From positions 806,001 through 870,000 of the forward strand of contig JAUIMM010000686.1 of assembly GCA_031769625.1 (NCBI GenBank): a stretch of DNA of 64,000 bases. The letters run 5' to 3'. Origin of the DNA: Taudactylus pleione. Taxonomy: Eukaryota; Chordata; Amphibia; Anura; Myobatrachidae. Shown piece by piece: positions 56,072 through 64,000 of the stretch. Both the position numbers and the translations under genes were made by a program. The notes below the pieces were generated by a model, which made no database searches, was not told where the DNA came from, and worked only from the letters and a program-made list of their open reading frames with translations. Numbering within the stretch: the first letter of the stretch is position 1; each line of letters starts with the position of its first letter.

Positions 56072-56195
56072 GCTGCATTTATGCGATTGATGTCTGTGAT
56101 TTGTCCTACTGAATCATAAGATGAATTTGAAATTCTGTCATTTATGCTTGATTCATTTAAATCTATATTCATTTTCTTTAGACCATATTCAGAAG
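56072..56195 (-). pseudogene. Tail exon B, copy 4, donor lost
   Basis: Acceptor tttctattacag intact and frame open (starts SEYGLKKMNIDLNESSINDR, continues ISNSSYDSVGQITDIN), but a deletion of about 40 bp removed the last codons and the GTGAGC donor. SSYDSV would fit the ITIM consensus better than the other copies. The exon probably cannot be spliced normally. Confidence 0.6.
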
Positions 56196-56270
56196 CTGTA
56201 ATAGAAATGAACACATTATTTAGTGGCCTCAGACATATTGATCCACCAAACACCAGGTTACAATACTCAC

Positions 56271-56363
56271 ATAGGCCTAGTTGCTGAGGTGGTGCTGGTC
56301 TCTTGTGTGCAGTAGCATACATAATGTGGCGTTGGTCTGATGTTGGATTTTCTGGAATTGAAT
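56271..56363 (-). CDS. Tail exon A, copy 4 (splice sites intact)
   Basis: Minus strand: acceptor gttcctttttatcatcag, 93 nt open, donor GTGAGT. The peptide matches exon A3 (MYATAHKRPAPPQQLGL) except for a T instead of C as last base, which changes the split codon. With exon B4 damaged it could splice to A3 or B3 because all exons are phase 1-1. It is the most 5' exon of the series in the window. Confidence 0.5.
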
Positions 56364-56512
56364 CTGATGATAAAAAGGAACAAGTAATAAACAGGTTATT
56401 CCTGCCAAACTGCCGCTTCTACATGATGTTTATAGGGGAGCATATAAAACATGAGTGTACATTATTTTACTGTCTTAAAAATAAATACTTATATAAATTA
56501 TATTTTCTACTT

Positions 56513-56652
56513 CAGGGTCCATAGGGTATCCACAGGATACCTTGGGTATAGGTGTGACGTCAGTCATCGGGCACCATAGAGTTAAGCTTTCAGCCTCCCA
56601 GGATGCACTAGGGTCCCCCTCCTATACCCCGCCCCCGAGCCAAGGCACCTCA
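56513..56652 (+). repeat. DIRS left inverted terminal repeat
   Basis: Begins ggtccatagggtatccacag and ends gagccaaggcacctcag; mirrored at 62233-62397. Confidence 0.9.
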
Positions 56653-57574
56653 GTTTAGTTTGGTGCCCGGCCGGAGTCGGGTGCACCTGTTGGAGTGGGG
56701 GCTAAGAAGAGCCCCTGAAGCTTTCCTGCTTGCAGCTGTGGCTGCACATCTGGAGGTACAGCATAGACAGTCATTCCTGACGTCCATGCTGTCTTCCCTA
56801 CACCCCCGCCAGTACCAGAACGCCGGTACCGATCCAGGGATGCTGGTGAGCATCTGGGGTCACAGCTAGCGGTGACCCCAGATGTTCCGGACCATGGCCG
56901 GATTCAAGGGGGACAGCAAGGTAAGCAGTGGGTCCCCGCTGTTACATGGTCCAGAGTCCCCAGGCAGGGGGCTCCCTGGGGACTGGCTGCAGCGTGGAGC
57001 CAGGTAAGAACCTGCGCTTCCACTACCCCCCTGGGACAGCGGACTGCAGCAGAGCGGTAGCGCTGCGGCGTCCCGGGGGTCAAATGCATGCCAGGGGAGC
57101 GCGCCTTCCCTGTCTCACAGCCGGCGCCTCCCCCGCTGCACACAGCCCTCTCTGCACTCTGCCGACTGGCCCTGTGGCAGCGCTCCTCCCCCAGGCCAGC
57201 CTCCTCTCTGCTCCTCGGCGGCCATCTTCCTGAACGCATGGTGAACGCTGCTGGAAGCCTGGAAGGAAGCATCTTGGTCTGGGTCCCCCCGCATACCTCT
57301 CCTCCGCTGTGGTCAGGTCTGTGTATGCAGCGCTGTGTCCTACCAGGCCCTGTGTCTGCGTAGTTGAGTGATCAGCGCTGGTTTGTGCAGGACTTGATTT
57401 TCTTTGCATTGTATGAGACTGTGCTAGCGCTGCTGCCTGTATCTTCTATTCTGACTGTCAGCTTTATTACTGTCCCTGTTCTTTCTGCTAAGCCCTTGCG
57501 GTGCGGTGCTGCAGGGTGGTCTCTCACCTCTTTAAAATACAATTGGTGAGTGGGGTCACATACTTAGTACCATC

Positions 57575-58273
57575 ATGTCTGAAAGTGATTTTCCTCTCCG
57601 GCTACAGTGTACTACGTGTAAAGTACCTTTAGCGGAGGGGGAGGGTAGCGCGGAGGGCCTCTGCCGGCAGTGTTTGTCAATGGCGCGGCCTATTACGGTT
57701 ACAGCACCGGTACAGGAGCCGCCCTGGGCTTGTTTCGCTCAGGCGCTTACAGCCTTAGTGGGCCAGTTAGCTCCGCAGCCCGCGTTTACACAGATGGGTT
57801 TGTCCCAGCAGTCAGTGGTGTCGTCACCCATGCAGGGTTTCCCAAGACAATTGGTGGTACCCCGCAGTCTCCCTATTTCCCCTCTCCCGGTTTCTCAGGA
57901 GCCGGCGTGGGTTAACTCCCTGACGAGTTCTGTACAGCACTTGTCGGATGTGTTGCAGGGGGAAACTGTGATGCGGCCACATAAACGGCCGGTGGCGTCT
58001 CTGTCGGCTCCTTATGAGGATGACGAAGGGACGTCTGATGATGGGGAGATTCTGGATCCTTACGATCAGGAACCTCTCCATACTAAGGACGCTGACGCTA
58101 GGTCCAAGGTATATATTCCTGGACTTATTCGGGCAGTCCGCACAGCCTTGGTGATTGAGGACGAAGTTCCCCCAGCTGCTAAATCCAAGTATGCCTTTTT
58201 TAAGGATGTGAAGGGTGACGCCACAGTCTTTCCTCTTTCGGGTCAGTTAATGGACCATTTAGAGGAGGCGTGA
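57575..58273 (+). pseudogene. DIRS Gag-like frame, N-terminal part, ended by TGA
   Basis: 232 codons from MSESDFPLRLQ. Has a CxxC...CxxC pair near residues 13-35 (CTTCK...LCRQC), then Pro/Gln/Ser-rich sequence and LIRAVRTALVIEDEVPPAAK, typical of vertebrate DIRS Gag-like proteins. The TGA at 58271-58273 is followed in the same frame by continued Gag-like sequence (YPFADNYFAKWESPPQVDS) leading into the next frame, so it looks like a single nonsense mutation; programmed readthrough is possible but unsupported. Confidence 0.8.
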
Positions 58274-58369
58274 AAACAGCCTGGCAAGCGATACCAGCCG
58301 CAGAGGCGCCTGGCAGCGGCTTATCCGTTCGCGGATAATTATTTTGCTAAGTGGGAATCCCCTCCACAG

Positions 58370-60940
58370 GTGGATTCTCATGTGACACGTCTTGTCCGTA
58401 GTGCCACATTACCGATGTCATCCATGTCCTCCCTTAAGGATGCTACGGACCGCAAGGTGGAGATCTGCCTGAAGTCCGCTTATTCCCTTGCGGGGGTGGC
58501 AGCGCGGCCGGCTATGGCCATTTGCTGGGTTGCCAGAGCGATGGAGCGCTGGGCGGATTCATTGGAGGCGTCCTTTGATTCCGACTGTCCGGCCGAACAA
58601 ACGGAGTTGATTGGTAATCTCCGTGATTCGGCCACTTATATCAACGAGGCAGCCTTAGACATTAGTACACTGGTGTCTCGAATTTCTTCAGCAGTGGTGG
58701 CTGCTCGTCGCACCTTGTGGTTGCGATCCTGGAAGGCGGACGCTGACTCCAAAAAGGGTTTGGAGATGTTGCCCTTTAACGGAGAAGTTCTCTTCGGTCC
58801 AGATCTGGACAAGATTGTGGCCACGCTGGCGGCAGCCAAATCGGCATGTCTACCATCGGCCGCGGTTCCTTCTGGTTCAGGACCATCGTCCTTTCGGTCT
58901 TATAGGGCCCAGGGCAGGCCCAAACCACAGTCTTTTCCCCGACAGGCTGGTCCCAAGAAATCGGCCAAGCCCCGGAAGCAGGCATGGAGTACCAGACGTC
59001 CGGCCCTAAGCCTGATGACAAGCCTGCGGCCTGACGGTCCGGGCCTCCCGTTGGGGGATCCCAAAGTGGGAGGCCGCCTGCTGCAGTTCGCCCGGTGTTG
59101 GTCGGTCACCACGACAGACACTTGGGTTCTCGAGGTGGTCTCCCACGGGTATGCTCTCTCTTTTCGGCACAGACCCCCGGCTCGATCCTTCACCACGGGT
59201 CTGCCATCAGACCGGAACAAGGCCACGGAGCTGTGGAAGGTATTGCACACTATGCTCCAGGCTGGAGTTATAGTGCCTGTTCCATTCTCCCAAAGGGGCC
59301 AGGGTTTCTATTCAAATCTTTTTTTGGTGCAGAAACCCAATGGGTCGTATCGTCCGATTCTCAACCTCAAAGCTCTCAACAAGTCTTTGCGGGTGCCGAA
59401 GTTTCGGATGGAGACCCTACGGTCCATCATTCTGGCGCTAGAACCTGGGGACTACATGGTGTCATTGGACATACAGGACGCTTACCTGCATGTCCCTATT
59501 CTTTTGCACCATCAACAGTTCCTCAGGTTTGCAATCCGCAGCGACCACTTTCAGTTTTGGGCGTTACCTTTTGGCCTGGCGATAGCACCGCGTGTGTTCA
59601 CCAAGGTGATGGCGGTCATGGCGGCTTCTCTGCGGCTGCAGGGAGTCCGCATGTTGCCGTACTTGGACGACCTGTTATTAGTTGCAGGATCTCCAGAGCT
59701 CCTTCTACGCCACTTGGACCTGACCATTGCGCTGCTGCAACGGCACGGCTGGTTAATCAACTGGCAGAAGTCCACTCTAATCCCGTCTCGGCGGATTCTG
59801 CACCTTGGAGCCTTATTGGACTCGGGACAGCAAAGGATCTTTGTGACGGAGGAAAAGATCTCTGCTTTACAGTCGAGGGTGCGCAGTTGTCTGCACAGCC
59901 GCCGGGTGTCTCTATACTCGGCGATGAGGTTACTGGGCTCCATGGTGTCGGTGTTCGACATGGTGGAATATGCCCAGTTTCACTCCAGACCTCTGCAGCA
60001 CCTGATCCTGTCCAAGTGGAACGGGCTGCCTCAGTCTCTAAAGTCCCAGACGATAGTGCCCACCCCGGAGGTTCGCCTGTCCCTTGCCTGGTGGTTGCAG
60101 ACGACCCATCTCAGCAAGGGACGTCCGTTCTGGGTTCCAAATTGGGTCCTGTTGACAACGGACGCCAGTCTTCGGGGCTGGGGAGCAGTTTTGGGTCCAC
60201 ACTTGTTCCAGGGCAGGTGGACGCCAACAGAAGCGGAGCTTCCAATAAATATCTTGGAACTCCGTGCGGTCTTCAATGCTCTCCAGCAGGCACATCGGGT
60301 TCTCCAGGGTCGCCCGGTGCAGGTCCAGTCGGACAATGCTACCACCGTGGCCTACATAAACAGGCAAGGAGGAACCCGAAGTCGGGCGGCTCTCGTAGAG
60401 GTGTCTCGGATCCTGGTATGGGCGGAGCGCAATCTTCTGGCCATATCAGCGGTCTTCATCCCGGGAATGCTAAATTGGGAGGCGGACTTTCTAAGTCACC
60501 AGGACGTTCATCCGGGGGAATGGTCCCTGCACCCGGACGTTTTTCAACTGCTGGTGGACAGGTGGGGTCTTCCAGAGATCGACCTCATGGCGTCCCGGCA
60601 CAACAACAAGTTGCCAGTGTACGGGTCTAGCACAAGAGACGAAGAGGCGTCTCTGGTGGATGCTCTGTCCGTCCGGTGGACGTTCCGGTTCGCATACCTG
60701 TTTCCTTTGGTTTCCCTTCTTCCACGGGTAATCCGGAAATTCAAACAGGAAGGAGGGATGCTCCTGTTGATAGCTCCCGCGTGGCCCAGACGGCACTGGT
60801 TCTCAGACCTTCAGGGTCTGTCCGTGGACAGTCCTCTGCGGTTGCCGCTACGACCGGACCTTCTGTCGCAGGGTCCTTGTCTTCACCCGGACCTGGCTTG
60901 GCTGTCTTTGACGGCGTGGCTGTTGAGACAGCCATGTTGA
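58370..60940 (+). CDS. DIRS Gag C-terminus + reverse transcriptase + RNase H, 856 aa
   Basis: Copies the element RNA into DNA. The first ~190 residues continue Gag (SLKDATDRKVEICLKSAYSL). RT spans about 300-470: FLVQKPNGSYRPILNLKALN, MVSLDIQDAYLHVPI, LPFGLAIAPRVFTKV and YLDDLLL at 429-435. RNase H follows at about 590-720 with Asp near 597 (LLTTDASLRGWGAVLG), NILELRAVF, SDNATTVAYINRQGG and NWEADFLSHQ. No stops. It is in the same frame as 57575-58273, separated by one TGA. The start given is only the first Met after that stop; native translation probably began upstream. Its end overlaps the recombinase by 265 nt. Confidence 0.9.
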   Translation: MDSHVTRLVRSATLPMSSMSSLKDATDRKVEICLKSAYSLAGVAARPAMAICWVARAMERWADSLEASFDSDCPAEQTELIGNLRDSATYINEAALDISTLVSRISSAVVAARRTLWLRSWKADADSKKGLEMLPFNGEVLFGPDLDKIVATLAAAKSACLPSAAVPSGSGPSSFRSYRAQGRPKPQSFPRQAGPKKSAKPRKQAWSTRRPALSLMTSLRPDGPGLPLGDPKVGGRLLQFARCWSVTTTDTWVLEVVSHGYALSFRHRPPARSFTTGLPSDRNKATELWKVLHTMLQAGVIVPVPFSQRGQGFYSNLFLVQKPNGSYRPILNLKALNKSLRVPKFRMETLRSIILALEPGDYMVSLDIQDAYLHVPILLHHQQFLRFAIRSDHFQFWALPFGLAIAPRVFTKVMAVMAASLRLQGVRMLPYLDDLLLVAGSPELLLRHLDLTIALLQRHGWLINWQKSTLIPSRRILHLGALLDSGQQRIFVTEEKISALQSRVRSCLHSRRVSLYSAMRLLGSMVSVFDMVEYAQFHSRPLQHLILSKWNGLPQSLKSQTIVPTPEVRLSLAWWLQTTHLSKGRPFWVPNWVLLTTDASLRGWGAVLGPHLFQGRWTPTEAELPINILELRAVFNALQQAHRVLQGRPVQVQSDNATTVAYINRQGGTRSRAALVEVSRILVWAERNLLAISAVFIPGMLNWEADFLSHQDVHPGEWSLHPDVFQLLVDRWGLPEIDLMASRHNNKLPVYGSSTRDEEASLVDALSVRWTFRFAYLFPLVSLLPRVIRKFKQEGGMLLLIAPAWPRRHWFSDLQGLSVDSPLRLPLRPDLLSQGPCLHPDLAWLSLTAWLLRQPC

Positions 60941-61956
60941 GGTCCAGAGGGTTTTCCAGCTCTGTGGTACGTACCATGTGGCGAGCTCGGAAACCGTCGT
61001 CCGCGAGGATATACCATCGCGTGTGGCATACGTTCTTCCAATGGTGTCGACCGAGAGGTTATGCACCGCGGGAGTTTCATCTGTCTAGGATACTTGCCTT
61101 CCTACAAGCGGGACTAGATTGTGGGCTTCGCCTTGCTTCTTTGAAGGTACAGGTTTCGGCCCCATCTGTCTGGTTTCACCGTAGGATTGCTACAATCCCG
61201 GATGTGCGCACCTTTATGCAAGGTGTTCTCCGCATTCAGCCGCCCTTTGTTCCACCTGTGGCGCCTTGGGATTTGGCTGTGGTCCTGAGGGCTCTCCAGG
61301 GACCGCCGTTTGAACCACTGGGCTCAGTGGATCTTAAATGGCTAACAGCTAAGACTGTTTTCCTTCTGGCCATAGCTTCGGCCAGACGTGTTTCTGATTT
61401 AGGGGCTCTCTCTTGTAGACCCCCTTTCTTGATTTTTCATGGGAACAGGGCAGTGCTCCGCACTCGGCCTGAATTTCTTCCCAAAGTTGCTTCCCAGTTT
61501 CATGTTAACGAGGAAATAGTTGTTCCGGCCTTTAACTCACCTGGTCTTTCAGTGGGTGAGGCCACTTTGGATGTTGTGCGGGCCTTAAGGACTTATGTTG
61601 ACCGCACTTCTTCGTTTAGGAAGTCGGACGCCTTGTTTGTCCTCTATGGCTTCCGTAAAAAGGGTTGGCCTGCTTCAAAGCAAACTTTGGCAGCCTGGAT
61701 CCGTATGGCTATTTCTGAAGCTTATCTTCATGAAGGTCTGCCGGTTACTCCTTCTTTGAAGGCTCATTCCACTAGGTCTGTGGGTCCTTCGTGGGCAGCT
61801 CGATGTGGTGCCTCTGCAGTCCAGATCTGCAAGGCTGCTACGTGGTCCTCTGTCCATAACTTCGTGAGGTATTACAGGTTTGACACCTTCGCCTCTCAGG
61901 ATGCTTCCTTCGGGCGGCGGATTCTCCTTTCAGCACAGGAGCGTCCCCACCCTTAA
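60676..61956 (+). CDS. DIRS tyrosine recombinase, 426 aa
   Basis: Integrates the circular DNA copy without target duplication. The N-terminal part (about 80-210) is a core-binding-like region (RKPSSARIYHRVWHTFFQWC). The catalytic domain has Arg near 238 (IASARRVSDLGAL), HSTR at about 364-367, a WSSVHNF segment near 389-395 and Tyr near 399 (RYYRFDTF), i.e. R...HxxR...H...Y. The frame is intact to TAA. It overlaps the RT/RNase H frame in a different phase, normal for DIRS; the true start may be elsewhere in the overlap. Confidence 0.9.
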   Translation: MDVPVRIPVSFGFPSSTGNPEIQTGRRDAPVDSSRVAQTALVLRPSGSVRGQSSAVAATTGPSVAGSLSSPGPGLAVFDGVAVETAMLRSRGFSSSVVRTMWRARKPSSARIYHRVWHTFFQWCRPRGYAPREFHLSRILAFLQAGLDCGLRLASLKVQVSAPSVWFHRRIATIPDVRTFMQGVLRIQPPFVPPVAPWDLAVVLRALQGPPFEPLGSVDLKWLTAKTVFLLAIASARRVSDLGALSCRPPFLIFHGNRAVLRTRPEFLPKVASQFHVNEEIVVPAFNSPGLSVGEATLDVVRALRTYVDRTSSFRKSDALFVLYGFRKKGWPASKQTLAAWIRMAISEAYLHEGLPVTPSLKAHSTRSVGPSWAARCGASAVQICKAATWSSVHNFVRYYRFDTFASQDASFGRRILLSAQERPHP

Positions 61957-61976
61957 AGGATACTGGTTTGGGACAT

Positions 61977-62085
61977 CCCCAAGGTATCCTGTGGATACCC
62001 TATGGACCCTGAAGTAGAAAATATGAGATATGGTAAGAACTTACCTTTGTTATCTCTATTTCTACGAAGTCCATAGGGTAACAGG
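61977..62085 (+). repeat. DIRS internal complementary region
   Basis: The left half is the complement of the element's outer left end (ggataccctatggaccctga...gaaaatat), the right half the complement of its outer right end (atatggtaag...ctttgttatctctatttcta). The two meet at the shared atatgagatatgg. This is the expected splint for circularisation. Confidence 0.88.
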
Positions 62086-62232
62086 ACTCCCGCCCTGTCG
62101 CACCTGTGCTGCAGATGGGCTTTGGTCTGGTCACCGGTTTTCCCGTCTCCCTCTGGTGAGAGTGTGATTCTTGTGTGTATCCAGATCTTCTTTCTCTCTC
62201 TTCCTTCTCCTCCTCCTTGGTAACTAACCTTC

Positions 62233-62437
62233 TCTTCCTGGCTTGGTAACTAACTGAGGTGCCTTGGCTCGGGGGCGGGGTATAGGAGGGGGACCCTAGT
62301 GCATCCTGGGAGACTGAAAGCTTAACTCTATGGTGCCCGATGACTGACGTCACACCTATACCCAAGGTATCCTGTGGAACCCTATGGACTTCGTAGAAAT
62401 AGAGATAACAAAGGTAAGTACTTACCATATCTCATAT
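62233..62437 (+). repeat. DIRS right inverted terminal repeat and extension
   Basis: ctgaggtgccttggctcggg...acctatacccaaggtatcc mirrors the left repeat; the last 40 bases (agagataacaaaggtaagta...) are right-specific and are matched only by the internal complementary region. Confidence 0.9.
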
Positions 62438-63150
62438 TATTGTTTTCATTAATTTGTAAGATGCCAGAGGGCTTTTCAATGCTGGACGGTGTGGGCTATA
62501 TGGCATGCATATACTTGCCGACTTTACAAAACTCCTCCCCGGGAGAAGCCCAGAGAGGAGATTCTGATGACATCTTCAGGAGGCGGGGCCGGACTGTAGA
62601 CATAATTAGGCCCCACCCATCACTAAAGGTCTTAATTCACGGATCTGAGTTCGCATCATATTAGCCCCGCCTCCTCCCTATGGACCCGACAATTCTCCCT
62701 AAAATCTCCACACTTTGCCCACTTCACTAGGAAGTGGGTTGGATGCGAGAGACCGGCTTGCTCTTCCTGGAGTGTGGGGAGTTACCTGAAAATCGGGGAC
62801 CTCCCGCAACTTCTGGGAGAGTAGGCATGTATGAAATAATAACATACAAAACAGATCAAATAAATGCAGACATGAGAGAGCTTAAAATTTTATGGAAAAG
62901 GGGCACAGCTGAGACAAGGGAGCGAGTTGCTCTAATTGGAGATTGTTGCAGTTGTGAGGATCTACCCATGTGAGTAGTAATGATGAGAGTAGGGTAAGTT
63001 CTAATAAAAAAAATGGGCTTTCAGAGTACTTTTAACCCCTTCAGTGCTAAGGATGCTTGTTGTGACTCATACTCTGTCCTGCAGGGTTTCAAGTGGGTAA
63101 AGTGGGAAATATCTTGAAGGGCCCAATACATCATTAAGCTCCACCCCCTT
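62438..63150 (-). repeat. Exon-pair duplication block, copy 4 (right part)
   Basis: Continues block 4 after the DIRS: taagatgccagagggctttt, gagacaagggagcgag and tgtgaggatctac align with 19780-20030 and 27275-27480. An unrelated GC-rich insert lies at about 62505-62840. Confidence 0.7.
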
Positions 63151-64000
63151 AATGCACTACACTACAGACATTTTCAAAAGCCAGGAAATGGGGGAGAAAC
63201 AGTTAAATGCCTGTGGCCCACAGGCTCATGGTTACCCTAGTTTGTAACAAGAAGTCTCTTTCAAATTATGTAACCCCTTACAATTTATTCTCTGTATGCT
63301 TACAACACAATAACCCTTGTGCTGCAAAAATCACTATAAAGTCCTTGGATGGAGGAATATTTCTATCAAATGATGTGACCCATTTATACCCCTTTCAGAC
63401 ATCTCGAGATTACCGGGAATTTGGCCTGCCTCAGCCAAATTCCCGGGTAGCCACATCTGTCTGAAAGGTACCTACCCGGGAACACGTTCCCGGGTAGCCG
63501 CCCCTTCAACTGACCAGGGTTTTTCCCGGGACTTAAGTTCCGGGAAATTACCCTGCTTCTGTCTGAATGGTGCTACCCGGGAATTTACTACTCCCGGGCA
63601 GCACCAAGCAGCTTTTACATGGAGATGACAGCGCAGAGCGTCCTATAGGACGCTCAGCGCTGCTGCTTTGAGTTGTAAGCTTTGAGTTGGTAGCGCTAAG
63701 CATCCTATAGGATGCTCACCACCCCCAGCGCCACAGCAGGCCGCCCGCACTCCCGCTGGACCACCAATGAAATAAAAGAAATTTCAAAAAAAATAAAATA
63801 ATAATAATAATGAAAAAAAAAAAGCTGCATTATGATTGCATACTGTATTGAATACTTAACAAAAATAATTATTAGTAAGATGATCTGAAAACACCTCATC
63901 TCCTCCAACAAGACTCTCACTCTCTATCTTTAGTCTTATTATTCCTCCTTTTGTTTTTCTCCTTTCACATATATACCTAAAATAAAGTTTTACCCCCATT
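63151..64000. repeat. Intergenic/intronic DNA with CCCGGG palindrome cluster
   Basis: At 63395-63610, CCCGGGAA and TTCCCGGG phrases alternate (gaatttggcctgcctcagcc / aaattcccgggtag), probably a small MITE with ends near cctttcagaca / tgtctgaaagg. The final 300 bp are AT-rich. No exon recognised. Confidence 0.5.

Larger units (their letters stand above)
55615..56500 (-). repeat. Exon-pair duplication block, copy 4 (left part)
   Basis: Starts with sequence like 23625-23700 (ccccaaggcacaaa), a small foldback (55728-55883), one 66-bp unit, then exons B4 and A4. The block continues at 62438 after the DIRS insertion. Confidence 0.8.
56499..62437 (+). mobile_element. DIRS retrotransposon, 5.9 kb, nearly complete
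   Basis: Inserted in block 4. Inverted terminal repeats: 56513-56652 versus 62233-62397 (ccatagggtatcc/ggaaccctatgg, gcaccatagagttaagcttt and its complement). Internal complementary region 61977-62085 joins sequences complementary to both outer ends, as expected for the circular replication model of DIRS. Gag-like, RT/RNase H and tyrosine recombinase frames are in usual order. One in-frame TGA (58271-58273) interrupts the first frame; otherwise intact. Confidence 0.92.

Overview
The window reads as a repeat-saturated stretch of a large vertebrate genome, most likely an anuran amphibian. The evidence is a frog-type zinc-finger leader exon ([19 protein letters not shown]) carried inside a mobile element, a nearly complete DIRS tyrosine-recombinase retrotransposon, a chromodomain Ty3/gypsy remnant, many hAT and short-inverted-repeat elements, and TTAGGG-type vertebrate telomere-like motifs. 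The species call is inference. No bacterial features, tRNA, rRNA or CRISPR were seen.

Host gene: the only host coding signal is on the minus strand. A pair of short exons, A (93 nt) and B (132 nt), recurs four times (about 56.3, 30.6, 27.0 and 19.5 kb), and a terminal exon with a stop lies at 2107-2186. All intact borders have consensus splice sites and all exons are phase 1-1, so any number can be joined in frame. The peptides are tyrosine-rich and the last exon is strongly acidic with an ITIM-like LEYVEV. I read this as the cytoplasmic-tail end of a membrane receptor whose tail exons were multiplied by segmental duplication. Its identity is unknown; the 5' exons would lie beyond 64 kb.

Layout: 1-5.2 kb, AT-rich intergenic DNA, two foldback MITEs and the terminal exon. 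5.2-17.4 kb, a hAT-like MITE, two long minisatellites, a 1.9-kb palindromic element and a broken chromodomain gypsy element with its 3' LTR. 19-31 kb, three tandem copies of the exon-pair block, interrupted by MITEs whose empty sites survive in sister copies. 31-43 kb, hAT-like elements with G-rich arrays and a second 1.6-kb palindromic element. 44.2-52.2 kb, an autonomous hAT transposon (1037-aa transposase) sitting inside another hAT-type element. 52.5-55.4 kb, nested MITEs and a 52-bp minisatellite. 55.6-63.1 kb, the fourth exon-pair block, split by the DIRS element. 63.1-64 kb, no gene.

Most notable: (1) the symmetric, tandemly duplicated receptor-tail exon pair; (2) two large palindromic insertions with 15-bp target duplications, which together with two other loci carry a hammerhead-ribozyme-like fold whose stem II differs in sequence but stays paired; (3) a MITE family made of a train of consecutive hairpins whose stems differ between copies yet remain self-complementary. 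All comparisons were made by eye; no alignment, folding or database search was run.
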